From Actibacterium naphthalenivorans (lineage in GTDB: Bacteria; Pseudomonadota; Alphaproteobacteria; Rhodobacterales; Rhodobacteraceae), in the NCBI RefSeq assembly GCF_014196965.1, contig NZ_JACIEQ010000004.1, positions 1-64,000 of the forward strand: a stretch of 64,000 bases of DNA, given 5' to 3'. A program made the position numbers and the translations under genes. Below are positions 17,306-24,944 of the stretch, one piece after another. Below the pieces are notes generated by a model. The model was not told the DNA's origin and searched no databases. It saw only the letters and a list, made by a program, of their open reading frames with translations. Positions within the stretch are counted from its first letter, which is position 1; every line of letters starts with the position of its first letter.

Positions 17306-18016
17306 GTGGCTGAAACGCTGTTGTTGCTGCCCGGCATGATGTGCGACGCGCGGGTGTTTTCCGACCAGATCCTGGGGTTTGACGATCTCTGCGCGGTGCA
17401 GCTTGTGCCGGTGTGGAACGATGGCTCTGTCACGGCGATGGCGCGTGGCGTGCTGGAGGGCGCGCCGCAGCGGTTCGCGCTGGCGGGCCACGGGCTGGGC
17501 GGGCTGGTGGCGCTGGACATTCTGCGCCAGGCGCCGGGGCGGGTGACGCGGGTGGCGCTGATGGGCTGCACGCCGCTGGCCGAAACCCCGCAGGAGGCCG
17601 CCGCGCGCGAACCCCGGATCGTGGCGGCGCAGGCCGGGCAGCTTGAACGGGCGCTGCGCGAGGAATTTCCGACAGGCTGTTTCGCGCCGGGGCCGGACCG
17701 CGCGCTGATGCAGGACGCGATGGTGGAGATGGGGCTGCGGCTGGGGCCGGAGGTGTTCGTGCGCCAATCGCGCGCGTTGCAGCGGCGGCCGGATCAGCAG
17801 AAGGTGCTGCGCCAGCTGCGCGCGCCGGCGCTGGTGATCTGCGGCGCGCATGACACGCTGACGCCGCCGCGGCGGCACGAGTTCATGGCCGGGCTGATCC
17901 CCCATGCCACGCTCGAGGTGATCGGCGAGGCCGGGCACATGCCGCTTCTGGAAACGCCGGAGGCGGTGACAGAGGCGTTGCGGCGCTGGATGTCAGCGCC
18001 GTTCCGCCTGGGCTGA
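17306..18016 (+). CDS. alpha/beta hydrolase-fold protein lacking the nucleophile Ser
   Basis: The 236-residue protein (GTG start) has a clear alpha/beta hydrolase frame: LLLLPGMMCDARVF with the oxyanion strand, the elbow AGHGLGGLVAL, the acid loop VICGAHDTLTPP and the catalytic His loop EAGHMPLLETPE. At the elbow the usual Ser of GHSLGG is Gly63 (codon GGG at 17492-17494), while the Asp and His remain. A Ser hydrolase mechanism is therefore not possible as read. Either the protein is a non-catalytic or lyase-like member, or one base differs from the true sequence. It ends 10 bases before the convergent phaZ stop. Confidence 0.82.
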   Translation: MAETLLLLPGMMCDARVFSDQILGFDDLCAVQLVPVWNDGSVTAMARGVLEGAPQRFALAGHGLGGLVALDILRQAPGRVTRVALMGCTPLAETPQEAAAREPRIVAAQAGQLERALREEFPTGCFAPGPDRALMQDAMVEMGLRLGPEVFVRQSRALQRRPDQQKVLRQLRAPALVICGAHDTLTPPRRHEFMAGLIPHATLEVIGEAGHMPLLETPEAVTEALRRWMSAPFRLG

Positions 18017-18025
18017 GCGCCGGGA

Positions 18026-19297
18026 TCAGACCGATTTCAGCTGCGCGACATTCTCCGCATGGGTGTTGCCGGCATTCGCGTCGATGAAGTTGAGCACCAG
18101 GGGGCGGATGTTGTTGCGCCAGCTCTTGCCTGCGAAGATGCCGTAATGCCCGGCGCCCTCTTCCAGGTGATTGGCCTTTTTCTCGTCCGGCAGGCCGGTC
18201 AGCAGATCCAGCGCCGCGACGCATTGGCCGGGGCCCGAGATATCGTCCTTCGAGCCTTCGACCGTCTTGACCGCGACGGAGGTGATCTTGCCGATATCCA
18301 CCAGCTTGCCGTTCACGGTGAAACGGTTCTGCGCGATTTCGAGGTTCTTGAAGATCCGCTCGACGGTGGAGAGGTAGAACTCGGCCGTCATGTCCATCAC
18401 CGCGAGGTATTCGTCGTAGAAGCGGTTGTGCTTGTCATGATCGGCGGCCTGGCCCTTGGCCACGCGAAGGATCTGTTCGTAGAAGGCGGTGCTGTGGCGG
18501 TCGGCGTTCATCGAGATGAACGAGGAAAGCTGCTGCAGGCCGGGATAGACCAGCCGGCCGACGCCGGGATATTTGAAACCCACGCGCTGGATCACATATT
18601 GCTCGAGCTGGCCCATCGTCACCCGGCGGCCGAAATCGGTGACGTCGGTGGCGGCGGCGTCGGGATCGATCGGGCCGCCGATCAGGGTCAGGGTGCGGGG
18701 CTGCGCCTCGGGCTCTTCCTCGGCCAGATAGGCGGTGGCGGCAAGGGCGAGCGGCGCGGGCTGGCACACGGCGATGACATTCACGTCGGGGCCGAGATGT
18801 TTCATGAAATCGACAAGATAGAGAGTGTAGTCCTCGATATCGAACTTGCCTTGGGACACGGGGATATCGCGCGCGTTATGCCAATCGGTTACATAGACTT
18901 CGCAATCCGGCAGCAGGCTGGCCACGGTCGAGCGCAGAAGTGTGGCATAGTGTCCCGACATCGGCGCGACGACCAGCACCTTGCGGGCCTTGATCTTGCG
19001 CCCGTGCACCTTGAAATGGATCAGATCGCCGAACGGCCGCTCGACCTCGGACTCAACGCTTACGATGTGATCGCGGCCATCGGCGCAGACCACGGTGTGA
19101 ATATTCCAGTCTGGCTTGGCGATCATGCGGGCGAAGGACCGTTCCGTCACTTCGCCCCAGGCGGCCAGCAACTGAAAAAACGGGTTGGGGGCCAATCCGG
19201 TAATCGGGTATGAACCGATGGAATAGGCCGTCGCTCCCAACCACTGGTTGGTATTGCGGATGGTTTCCATAAGGTCGTAGGTTGCCATATTCTTCAT
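18026..19297 (-). CDS. phaZ: intracellular poly(3-hydroxybutyrate) depolymerase
   Basis: The 423-residue protein matches the class of intracellular PHB depolymerases. The catalytic Cys178 sits in a lipase-box-like IAVCQPAPLAL, preceded by VLVVAPMSGHYATLLRSTV and EVYVTDWHNARDIP, with the late His in EEGAGHYGIFAGKSWR. No signal peptide is present, as expected for an enzyme acting on native granules. It releases hydroxybutyrate from stored polymer. The ribosome site AAAGGA precedes ATG 19297; an alternative ATG is at 19288. It is divergent from phaC and shares a TGC-rich intergenic region. Confidence 0.92.
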   Translation of the reverse strand: MKNMATYDLMETIRNTNQWLGATAYSIGSYPITGLAPNPFFQLLAAWGEVTERSFARMIAKPDWNIHTVVCADGRDHIVSVESEVERPFGDLIHFKVHGRKIKARKVLVVAPMSGHYATLLRSTVASLLPDCEVYVTDWHNARDIPVSQGKFDIEDYTLYLVDFMKHLGPDVNVIAVCQPAPLALAATAYLAEEEPEAQPRTLTLIGGPIDPDAAATDVTDFGRRVTMGQLEQYVIQRVGFKYPGVGRLVYPGLQQLSSFISMNADRHSTAFYEQILRVAKGQAADHDKHNRFYDEYLAVMDMTAEFYLSTVERIFKNLEIAQNRFTVNGKLVDIGKITSVAVKTVEGSKDDISGPGQCVAALDLLTGLPDEKKANHLEEGAGHYGIFAGKSWRNNIRPLVLNFIDANAGNTHAENVAQLKSV

Positions 19298-19360
19298 GGG
19301 GGCATTCCTTTAGAAAAACGGGGCCCGGGAGCGAGACGTGGCGGCATCTGTGGCCGGGGG

Positions 19361-19378
19361 CTGATGCTGCAACTGCAA
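19361..19378. promoter_or_regulatory. TGC-rich candidate PhaR site between phaZ and phaC
   Basis: The stretch CTGATGCTGCAACTGCAA contains three TGC steps and an imperfect CTGC/GCA arrangement like reported PhaR targets. It lies 23 bases before phaC, where binding could repress phaC and perhaps phaZ. The match is weaker than the site before phaP. Confidence 0.4.
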
Positions 19379-19400
19379 AAGATAGGGGGAGAATTCAGGA

Positions 19401-21197
19401 ATGACAACCGAAGATACGAAACAGGACGTCACGGAAGAGGCCAATCTCGATCGCCTGAACGAGAATCTGGCCAAGCTGGAGCGCCTTTCGGAACGGTTGA
19501 TTTCGGCGCTGGCGCATAAGCGCAAGGTCGACCCCGATCTTCAGGCCCCCAGCCAGGACGTGTTCATGAAGGCGTCTTCGGCCTATATGTCGGAGATGAT
19601 GCAGCACCCCTCGCGGCTGTTCGAGCAGCAGGTGACTTACTGGGGCAAGACGCTGAAGCACTTCATCGAGTCACAAGAGGCGCTGGCCACCGGCAAGCTG
19701 ATCGCGCCCCCCGACAACACACCGGACGATCCGCGCTTCACCAACGAGCTTTGGCGCACGCACCCCTATTTCAACTATATAAAACAGCAGTACCTGATGT
19801 CGGCCCAGGCGATTCAGGATGCGGTGAAGAACATCGAGGGGCTGGAGGAGAGGGACCGCAAGCGGATCACCTATTTCTCGAACCAGATCATCGACATGAT
19901 GGCGCCCACGAATTTCCTGGGCACCAACCCCGAGGCGCTGGCCCGCGCGGTGGAGACCGAGGGCGCATCGCTGGTTCAGGGGCTGGAAAACCTGGTGCGG
20001 GATTTCGAGGCCAACAACGGCGAACTTCTGGTCACGCTGGCCGACCGCGAGGCGTTCAAGGTGGGCGAGAACCTGGCCACAACGTCGGGCGAGGTGGTGT
20101 TCCGCAACCGCATGTTCGAGCTGATACAATACGCCCCCACGACCGAGACTGTTCACGCCACGCCGCTGCTGATCTTCCCGCCCTGGATCAACAAGTTCTA
20201 CATTCTGGATCTGAAGCCGAAGAACTCTTTGATCAAGTGGATCGTGGATCAGGGGTTCACCCTGTTCGTGGTCAGCTGGGTCAACCCCGATGAGAGCTAT
20301 GCCGATGTGGGCATGGATACCTATGCCGAAGAGGGCTTTCTGACCGCGATCGAAGAGGTCAAGAAGATCACCGGCGAAGACAAGGTGAACGCGGTTGGCT
20401 ATTGCATCGCGGGCACGACGCTTTCGCTGGTTCTGGGGCTCTTGAACAAACGCGGCGACAAGTCCGTACGCTCGGCCACGTTCTTTACCGCGCTCACGGA
20501 TTTTTCGGATCAGGGCGACGTGGGGGTGTTTCTCGCCAATGATTTCGTCGACGGGATCGAACGCGAGGTGATGCGGAGCGGCAAGCTCGATTCATTCTAC
20601 ATGACGCGGACGTTTTCCTACCTGCGGGCGAACGACCTGATCTATCGCCCGGCCATCCGCAGCTACATGATGGGCGAGGCGCCGCCGGCCTTCGACCTTC
20701 TGTACTGGAACGGTGACGGCACGAACCTGCCCGCGCGCATGGCGATCGAATATCTGCGCGGGCTGTGCCAGGACAACGGCCTGGCGAAGGGCACGTTCCG
20801 CATCTGTGGCGAGACTCCGACGCTGAGGGATGTTAAGGTGCCGGTATGCGCGATCGCCTGTGAAACCGATCACATCGCGGCCTGGCGTTCCAGCTTCAAC
20901 GGGATCCGGCAAATGGGCAGTCGCGACAAGACGTTCATTCTGTCGGAGAGCGGCCATGTCGCGGGGGTTGTTAACCCGCCTTCGAAGAAAAAATACGGCC
21001 ATTACACGAATGACGCAAAGATGGAGGATGCTGAGTCCTGGAAGGCAGAGGCGGAGTTCCACGAAGGGTCCTGGTGGCCGCGGTGGGGCGAGTGGCTGAA
21101 GCGGCGTTCGGGCAAACAGGTGCCGGCGCGGATACCGGGAGATGCCGGCCATCCGTCGCTGGGCAAGGCGCCCGGAACCTATGTTCTTTCGAAGTAG
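19401..21197 (+). CDS. phaC: class I poly(3-hydroxyalkanoate) synthase
   Basis: The 598-residue length fits class I PHA synthases. The active-site box GYCIAGTT holds the nucleophile Cys335, where lipases have Ser. It is followed by the conserved DFSDQGDVGVFL, VCAIACETDHIAAWRSS (catalytic Asp) and LSESGHVAGVVNPP (catalytic His) segments. The enzyme polymerises (R)-3-hydroxyacyl-CoA at the granule surface. It leads a phaC-phaP-phaR series and is divergent from phaZ. No phaA or phaB gene is in the window, so precursor supply lies elsewhere. Confidence 0.97.
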   Translation: MTTEDTKQDVTEEANLDRLNENLAKLERLSERLISALAHKRKVDPDLQAPSQDVFMKASSAYMSEMMQHPSRLFEQQVTYWGKTLKHFIESQEALATGKLIAPPDNTPDDPRFTNELWRTHPYFNYIKQQYLMSAQAIQDAVKNIEGLEERDRKRITYFSNQIIDMMAPTNFLGTNPEALARAVETEGASLVQGLENLVRDFEANNGELLVTLADREAFKVGENLATTSGEVVFRNRMFELIQYAPTTETVHATPLLIFPPWINKFYILDLKPKNSLIKWIVDQGFTLFVVSWVNPDESYADVGMDTYAEEGFLTAIEEVKKITGEDKVNAVGYCIAGTTLSLVLGLLNKRGDKSVRSATFFTALTDFSDQGDVGVFLANDFVDGIEREVMRSGKLDSFYMTRTFSYLRANDLIYRPAIRSYMMGEAPPAFDLLYWNGDGTNLPARMAIEYLRGLCQDNGLAKGTFRICGETPTLRDVKVPVCAIACETDHIAAWRSSFNGIRQMGSRDKTFILSESGHVAGVVNPPSKKKYGHYTNDAKMEDAESWKAEAEFHEGSWWPRWGEWLKRRSGKQVPARIPGDAGHPSLGKAPGTYVLSK

Positions 21198-21252
21198 GGG
21201 CCTTTGTTCGGGCCCGAAAAATTTGTTTCTGCGCTGCGGCAAAATACTTGAA

Positions 21253-21269
21253 ATGCTGCGGTGCAGCAT
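21253..21269 (+). promoter_or_regulatory. PhaR-type operator upstream of phaP
   Basis: ATGCTGC-GGT-GCAGCAT is a perfect seven-base inverted repeat containing CTGC-N3-GCAG, the pattern reported for PhaR of Paracoccus. It lies 53 bases before the phasin start. Another TGC-rich run (CTGCGCTGCGG) lies about 20 bases further upstream. Confidence 0.75.
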
Positions 21270-21322
21270 GTATGTAGATTGCGGGTGCAGAAACGGGATT
21301 TCCCGGCCAAAGGAGAAATGAG

Positions 21323-21772
21323 ATGGCTACCACACAAGACTTTACCAAGATGATGCAGGACATGATGGGATCCTTCCCGATGGATACATCCGCGTTCCAG
21401 GACGCTTTCAAAACCACGGCTGCGCTGGGTGAGAAGATGTCGAAAGTGGCTCTGGAAGCTGCCGAGAAATCCAACGAGATTTCGTCCAAGTGGACGAAGG
21501 ACACGATCTCCAAGCTGGGCGCCGTGACCACCGTCAAGGATGAGCCGACCGACTACACCAAGGCGCTGTCGGATTTCGCATCCGCATCCGCCGAGATGGC
21601 CGCCGAGAACATGGCCGCCTATGCCGAGGTTGCCAAGAAGGTTCAGATGGAAACCGTCGAGCTGCTGCTGGCCGCCGGCAAGGACATCTCCGAAGATGCC
21701 AGCGCCGCCGTGAAGAAGGCCACCGACGAGGCCACCGCGGCTGCCAAGAAGGCCACCGCCGCAACCAAGTAA
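21323..21772 (+). CDS. phaP: phasin (PHA granule-associated protein)
   Basis: This 149-residue, Ala/Lys/Thr-rich helical protein has the phasin 2 pattern (KMSKVALEAAEKSNEISSKW, then MAAENMAAYAEVAKKVQME) and ends in AAKKAT repeats like many granule and histone-like tails. Phasins coat PHA granules and control their number and size. It follows phaC by 125 bases, with its own PhaR-type operator, and precedes phaR, so it is probably derepressed when PhaR is titrated onto the polymer. Confidence 0.9.
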   Translation: MATTQDFTKMMQDMMGSFPMDTSAFQDAFKTTAALGEKMSKVALEAAEKSNEISSKWTKDTISKLGAVTTVKDEPTDYTKALSDFASASAEMAAENMAAYAEVAKKVQMETVELLLAAGKDISEDASAAVKKATDEATAAAKKATAATK

Positions 21773-21818
21773 GCGCCCTGGCTTGCACCGGATGCCGCTC
21801 CGGCCGGAAAAATCGTTT

Positions 21819-21850
21819 GGGCGGGCTGTTTCAGCTCGCCCTTTCTTTTT
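21819..21850 (+). terminator. rho-independent terminator of phaP
   Basis: GGGCGGGCTG and CAGCTCGCCC form a stem with one mismatch around a short TTT loop, followed by the T-rich run TTTCTTTTT. Confidence 0.85.
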
Positions 21851-21873
21851 CCGACAACTGCGCCTAAGCTTCT

Positions 21874-21893
21874 CTGCGCTGCAACAACAGCAG
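21874..21893 (+). promoter_or_regulatory. TGC-rich candidate PhaR autoregulatory site
   Basis: CTGCGCTGCAACAACAGCAG contains CTGC and GCAG arms seven bases apart, 20 bases before the phaR GTG start. It could allow PhaR to repress its own gene. Its spacing differs from the N3 form before phaP, so the call is modest. Confidence 0.4.
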
Positions 21894-21912
21894 TTCTGAG
21901 GGGAGAAGGTTT

Positions 21913-22473
21913 GTGACGGACGACGCGAAACCGCTTCTGATCAAGCGATATGCCAGTCGGCGGCTTTATAATACCGAAACCAGCGACTACGTGACGCTGG
22001 AAGACATTGCACGGTTCATCCGGGAGGGGCGCGAGGTTCAGATCGTCGATCTGAAAAGCGGGGATGATCTGACACGGCAATATCTGCTTCAGATCATCGC
22101 GGAACATGAAAGCCGGGGCGAAAGCGTTCTGCCGGTCAATGTTCTCAACGATCTGGTGCGCAGCTATACCACCCAGGCCCATAGCGTGGTGCCCCAATTC
22201 CTGGCGATGAGCTTCGAGATGCTGCGCGACGGGCAGTCGAAGATGATGGAGAACCTGGGCACCATTCCCAACCCGATGGCCGCGATGCCCGGCTTCGACG
22301 CCATGCAGAAGCAGCAGGAGGCGTTCATGAAAGCCATGACCGGCGGTATCTCGGGGAACTGGTCCGGGCCTTCGGCCGATGACGGCGACAGCGAGGTGGC
22401 GGCGGACGATCTGGACAAGATAAAGAAGCAGCTCGCCGAGCTTCAGGCGAAACTCTCCAAGATCGAGAAATAA
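21913..22473 (+). CDS. phaR: polyhydroxyalkanoate synthesis repressor PhaR
   Basis: The 186-residue protein has the PhaR DNA-binding domain at the N terminus (LIKRYASRRLYNTETSDYVTLEDIA) and the accumulation-regulator domain after it (DLTRQYLLQIIAEHESRGESVLPVNVL). A Met-rich region and a C-terminal coiled coil (DLDKIKKQLAELQAKLSKIEK) complete it. PhaR binds TGC-rich operators before phaP and its own gene and is released by binding nascent PHA. Translation starts at GTG with a GGGAGAAGG ribosome site. Its location after phaP is standard in this order. Confidence 0.95.
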   Translation: MTDDAKPLLIKRYASRRLYNTETSDYVTLEDIARFIREGREVQIVDLKSGDDLTRQYLLQIIAEHESRGESVLPVNVLNDLVRSYTTQAHSVVPQFLAMSFEMLRDGQSKMMENLGTIPNPMAAMPGFDAMQKQQEAFMKAMTGGISGNWSGPSADDGDSEVAADDLDKIKKQLAELQAKLSKIEK

Positions 22474-22587
22474 CCGCAAGCCGGCGCCGGGGGATGCTGA
22501 ACGCTGTTCATGCCTGTGCCGCGCGCCGGGCCTTCCCGCCTCGGGCGCCTGCGCGCCACGCCGGCACAGGATCGGAGATGCGCACAG

Positions 22588-23553
22588 ATGGTCCATTCAT
22601 CCGGCCGGATCACCCTGTGGGGGATAGAGGCGTTTATCGCCACCGCCGACGAAGGCTCGGTCTCCGCCGCCGCGCGCCGGCTGGGCGTCAGCCCGTCGGG
22701 CATCAGCCAGCAGCTCGCCGGGCTGGAGGCGGCGCTGGCGGCGGTGCTGATGGACCGCTCGACCCGGCCGGTGACGCTGACACCGGCGGGGCAGATGTTT
22801 CGCCGCCGGGCCCAGCTGATCCTGTCCGAGGCGCAGCAGGCCAAGGCAGAGCTTGCGGCGCAGGACCTGTCGGCGCTTACCGATTTCCGCCTCGGCATGA
22901 TCGAGGATTTCGACGCCGACGTCACGCCACGCCTGCTGTCGGTTATGGCCGAAGAACTGCGAACCTGCCAGTTCCTGCTGGAAACCGGCGCCAGCCACCG
23001 GCTGTTCGATCTGCTGGACACCCGCGCCCTGGACATGGTCGTGGCCGCGGAAATGGGCGCGGCGGCCGACTGGATGGAGGTGCACCCGCTGTTGCGTGAA
23101 CCTTTCGTTGCCGCGGTCCCGAAAGGCCGGATCGACGCGGCGAATGACGTGCTGGCCCAGCTTCAGGCGCTGCCACTGATCCAGTACACGCTGCGCCACC
23201 ACATGGGCCGCCAGATCGCAGAGCACCTTGCCCGCCAGCACCTGACCCTCGCCCACCGGTTCGAGCTGGACAGCTACCACGCCATTCTTGCGATGGTGGC
23301 GGGCGGCGCCGGCTGGACGATCCTGACCCCGCTGGGCTATCTGCGGGCCCAGCGGTTCCGCGATCAGGTCGAGATCCTGCCGCTGCCCTTCGCCCCCTTG
23401 TCACGCACGATTTCGCTCAGCGCGCGCGCCGGTGTGCTGCAGGACATGCCGGTCCGGGTCGCCGCCGGCTTGCGGCCGTTGCTGGAAGAGATGATCGTAA
23501 CCCCGGCCATCGCGCAAATGCCCTGGCTGCAAGGCGCGCTCCGGGTTCTTTGA
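22588..23553 (+). CDS. LysR-family transcriptional regulator
   Basis: The 321-residue protein starts at ATG 22588 (MVHSSGRITLWGIEAF). Its LysR helix-turn-helix at about residues 10-68 reads GSVSAAARRLGVSPSGISQQLAGLEAAL. The effector domain then follows (LRLGMIEDFD-like start, AILAMVAGGAGWTILTPLGYL near the end). An upstream in-frame start would add 26 residues of low-quality sequence. It stands end-to-end with the DegT gene of the amine operon, but its target is unclear: no divergent gene is next to it. Confidence 0.87.
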   Translation: MVHSSGRITLWGIEAFIATADEGSVSAAARRLGVSPSGISQQLAGLEAALAAVLMDRSTRPVTLTPAGQMFRRRAQLILSEAQQAKAELAAQDLSALTDFRLGMIEDFDADVTPRLLSVMAEELRTCQFLLETGASHRLFDLLDTRALDMVVAAEMGAAADWMEVHPLLREPFVAAVPKGRIDAANDVLAQLQALPLIQYTLRHHMGRQIAEHLARQHLTLAHRFELDSYHAILAMVAGGAGWTILTPLGYLRAQRFRDQVEILPLPFAPLSRTISLSARAGVLQDMPVRVAAGLRPLLEEMIVTPAIAQMPWLQGALRVL

Positions 23554-23560
23554 TCCTGCT

Positions 23561-23592
23561 TCATCTTTCGATAAATATCCCCGCCGGAGGCA
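23561..23592 (+). repeat. 32-base 3'-flank repeat, copy 1 (after the LysR gene)
   Basis: TCATCTTTC, then three bases (GAT), then AAATATCCCCGCCGGAGGCA. It starts seven bases after the LysR stop, in the gene's direction. Copies at 23624-23655 and 62426-62457 are identical except for the three-base core. Confidence 0.85.
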
Positions 23593-23623
23593 TTGAATCT
23601 TTCTGTTGCGCCGGAAACTTTCT

Positions 23624-23655
23624 TGCCTCCGGCGGGGATATTTCCGGAAAGATGA
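23624..23655 (-). repeat. 32-base 3'-flank repeat, copy 2 (after the DegT gene)
   Basis: The minus strand reads the same element with core CGG, four bases after the stop of the DegT aminotransferase gene. Copies 1 and 2 face each other and could pair as a long stem in a read-through transcript, with about 31 bases between them. Confidence 0.85.
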
Positions 23656-23659
23656 TGGG

Positions 23660-24859
23660 TCAGGTGCCGTAGGCGCGGGTGTCGCCCTTCACCTCTTCGG
23701 CGGCGTCGATCAGGGCGCCGGCGATCACGTCGAGTTCGGGCTTTGTCAGGCGTGCGGGCAGGCGTACATCGCAGGCGCGCATCAGCATGGCGCGGGTTTG
23801 CGGCAGTTTCGGCATTTCGCCGGGGATGAACTGCCAGTTCCAGAAGGCGCGGGCGTTGTCGGCCGACAGGCCGAAGACCTGAACGCCCACGCCACGGGCC
23901 TTGGCGGCGGACTGGAAGGCGCGGGCTTCGTCGTCGCTGTCGAACCCGACCATGTTGAACTGGATCGAGTCCGGGGCGCGGGTTTCGGGCAGCAGCGGGT
24001 CGGGCACGTGCAGCCAGGGGGTCCGGTTCAGCAGGCCGGCCACGTAATCGTGGTTGGCGCCGCCATCGCGGATGCGGCGGGCGACCTCGGGCAGTTGCGG
24101 GCGGATGACCGCGGCCGAGAGGTTCTGCATCCGGGTGTTATAGAGCGGCAGCTTGTTCTGCCAGTGGCCGAAACGATCCTGCACCACCGGGTGTTTCTTC
24201 CAGTTGTGTTCATAGGCGCCGGACATGATGATGGCACGGGCGATGAGGTCGGCGTCATCCGTGATCAGGATGCCGCCTTCGCCGGCGTTGATCATCTTGT
24301 AGGACTGGAACGAGAAGCAGCCGATCTTGCCCAGCGTGCCGATCTTCTTGCCGTGCCAGAGCGTGCCGAGCGAATGGGCAGCGTCTTCGATCACCGGGAC
24401 GCCGCGCTGTTCGGCCAGGGCCATGATCGCGTCCATGTCGGATGTGTGGCCGCGCATGTGGCTGATCATCACGGCGGCGATATCATCGGTCAGTTTCGCT
24501 TCGAAATCGGCCATGTCGATGCGGTAATTTTCGGCCACCTCGACCAGCACCGGCTGGCAATCGGCGTGAACGATGGCCGAGGGGACGGCGGCGAAGGTGA
24601 AGGCCGGCACCAGCACCCTGGCGCCGCGCGGCAGGTCCAGCGCCTTGAGCGACAGGAACAGCGCGGCCGAGCAGGAGGCGACGGCCAGTGCGAATTTCAC
24701 CCCCATGAAATCGGCGAATTCCTGTTCCAGCAGCGCCACCGGCGCGTTTTCGGGGGCGGTGTAGCGGAACAGGTCCCCGCTTTGCAGCAGGCGGTCGATC
24801 TCGGCCCGGGCGGCCTCGGGGATCGGCTCTGCGTCGTAGACATTGGGGGCGAGGGCCAT
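23660..24859 (-). CDS. DegT/DnrJ/EryC1/StrS-family PLP aminotransferase
   Basis: The 399-residue protein has the DegT fold: VLVPAFTFAAVPSAIVHADCQPV, the cofactor Asp in VPVIEDAAHSLGT, and Lys188 in CFSFQSYKMINAGEGG as the Schiff-base residue. Family members aminate nucleotide-linked keto-sugars or related ketones. I start at ATG 24859; an earlier in-frame start would add 21 residues of no family likeness. It is the last gene of the minus-strand amine operon, 85 bases after the PuuB-like oxidase. Its role beside gamma-glutamylation genes is not obvious, since no sugar biosynthesis gene is near. Confidence 0.87.
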   Translation of the reverse strand: MALAPNVYDAEPIPEAARAEIDRLLQSGDLFRYTAPENAPVALLEQEFADFMGVKFALAVASCSAALFLSLKALDLPRGARVLVPAFTFAAVPSAIVHADCQPVLVEVAENYRIDMADFEAKLTDDIAAVMISHMRGHTSDMDAIMALAEQRGVPVIEDAAHSLGTLWHGKKIGTLGKIGCFSFQSYKMINAGEGGILITDDADLIARAIIMSGAYEHNWKKHPVVQDRFGHWQNKLPLYNTRMQNLSAAVIRPQLPEVARRIRDGGANHDYVAGLLNRTPWLHVPDPLLPETRAPDSIQFNMVGFDSDDEARAFQSAAKARGVGVQVFGLSADNARAFWNWQFIPGEMPKLPQTRAMLMRACDVRLPARLTKPELDVIAGALIDAAEEVKGDTRAYGT

Positions 24860-24944
24860 GCGTGCACCTTTTCTGAATGTCACTTTCAGAAAAACTGTAA
24901 ATGAGCCGCCGCCGATGGCCAACCGCTATTTGGCCCGGTGGCGG

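Noticed and set aside
13921-17571. A 1216-codon open frame on the minus strand opposite the PhoX-family and diheme genes
   Set aside because: It is antisense to two genes with signal peptides and clear motifs. Its His/Arg/Gly-rich composition is typical of the complementary frame of GC-rich genes.
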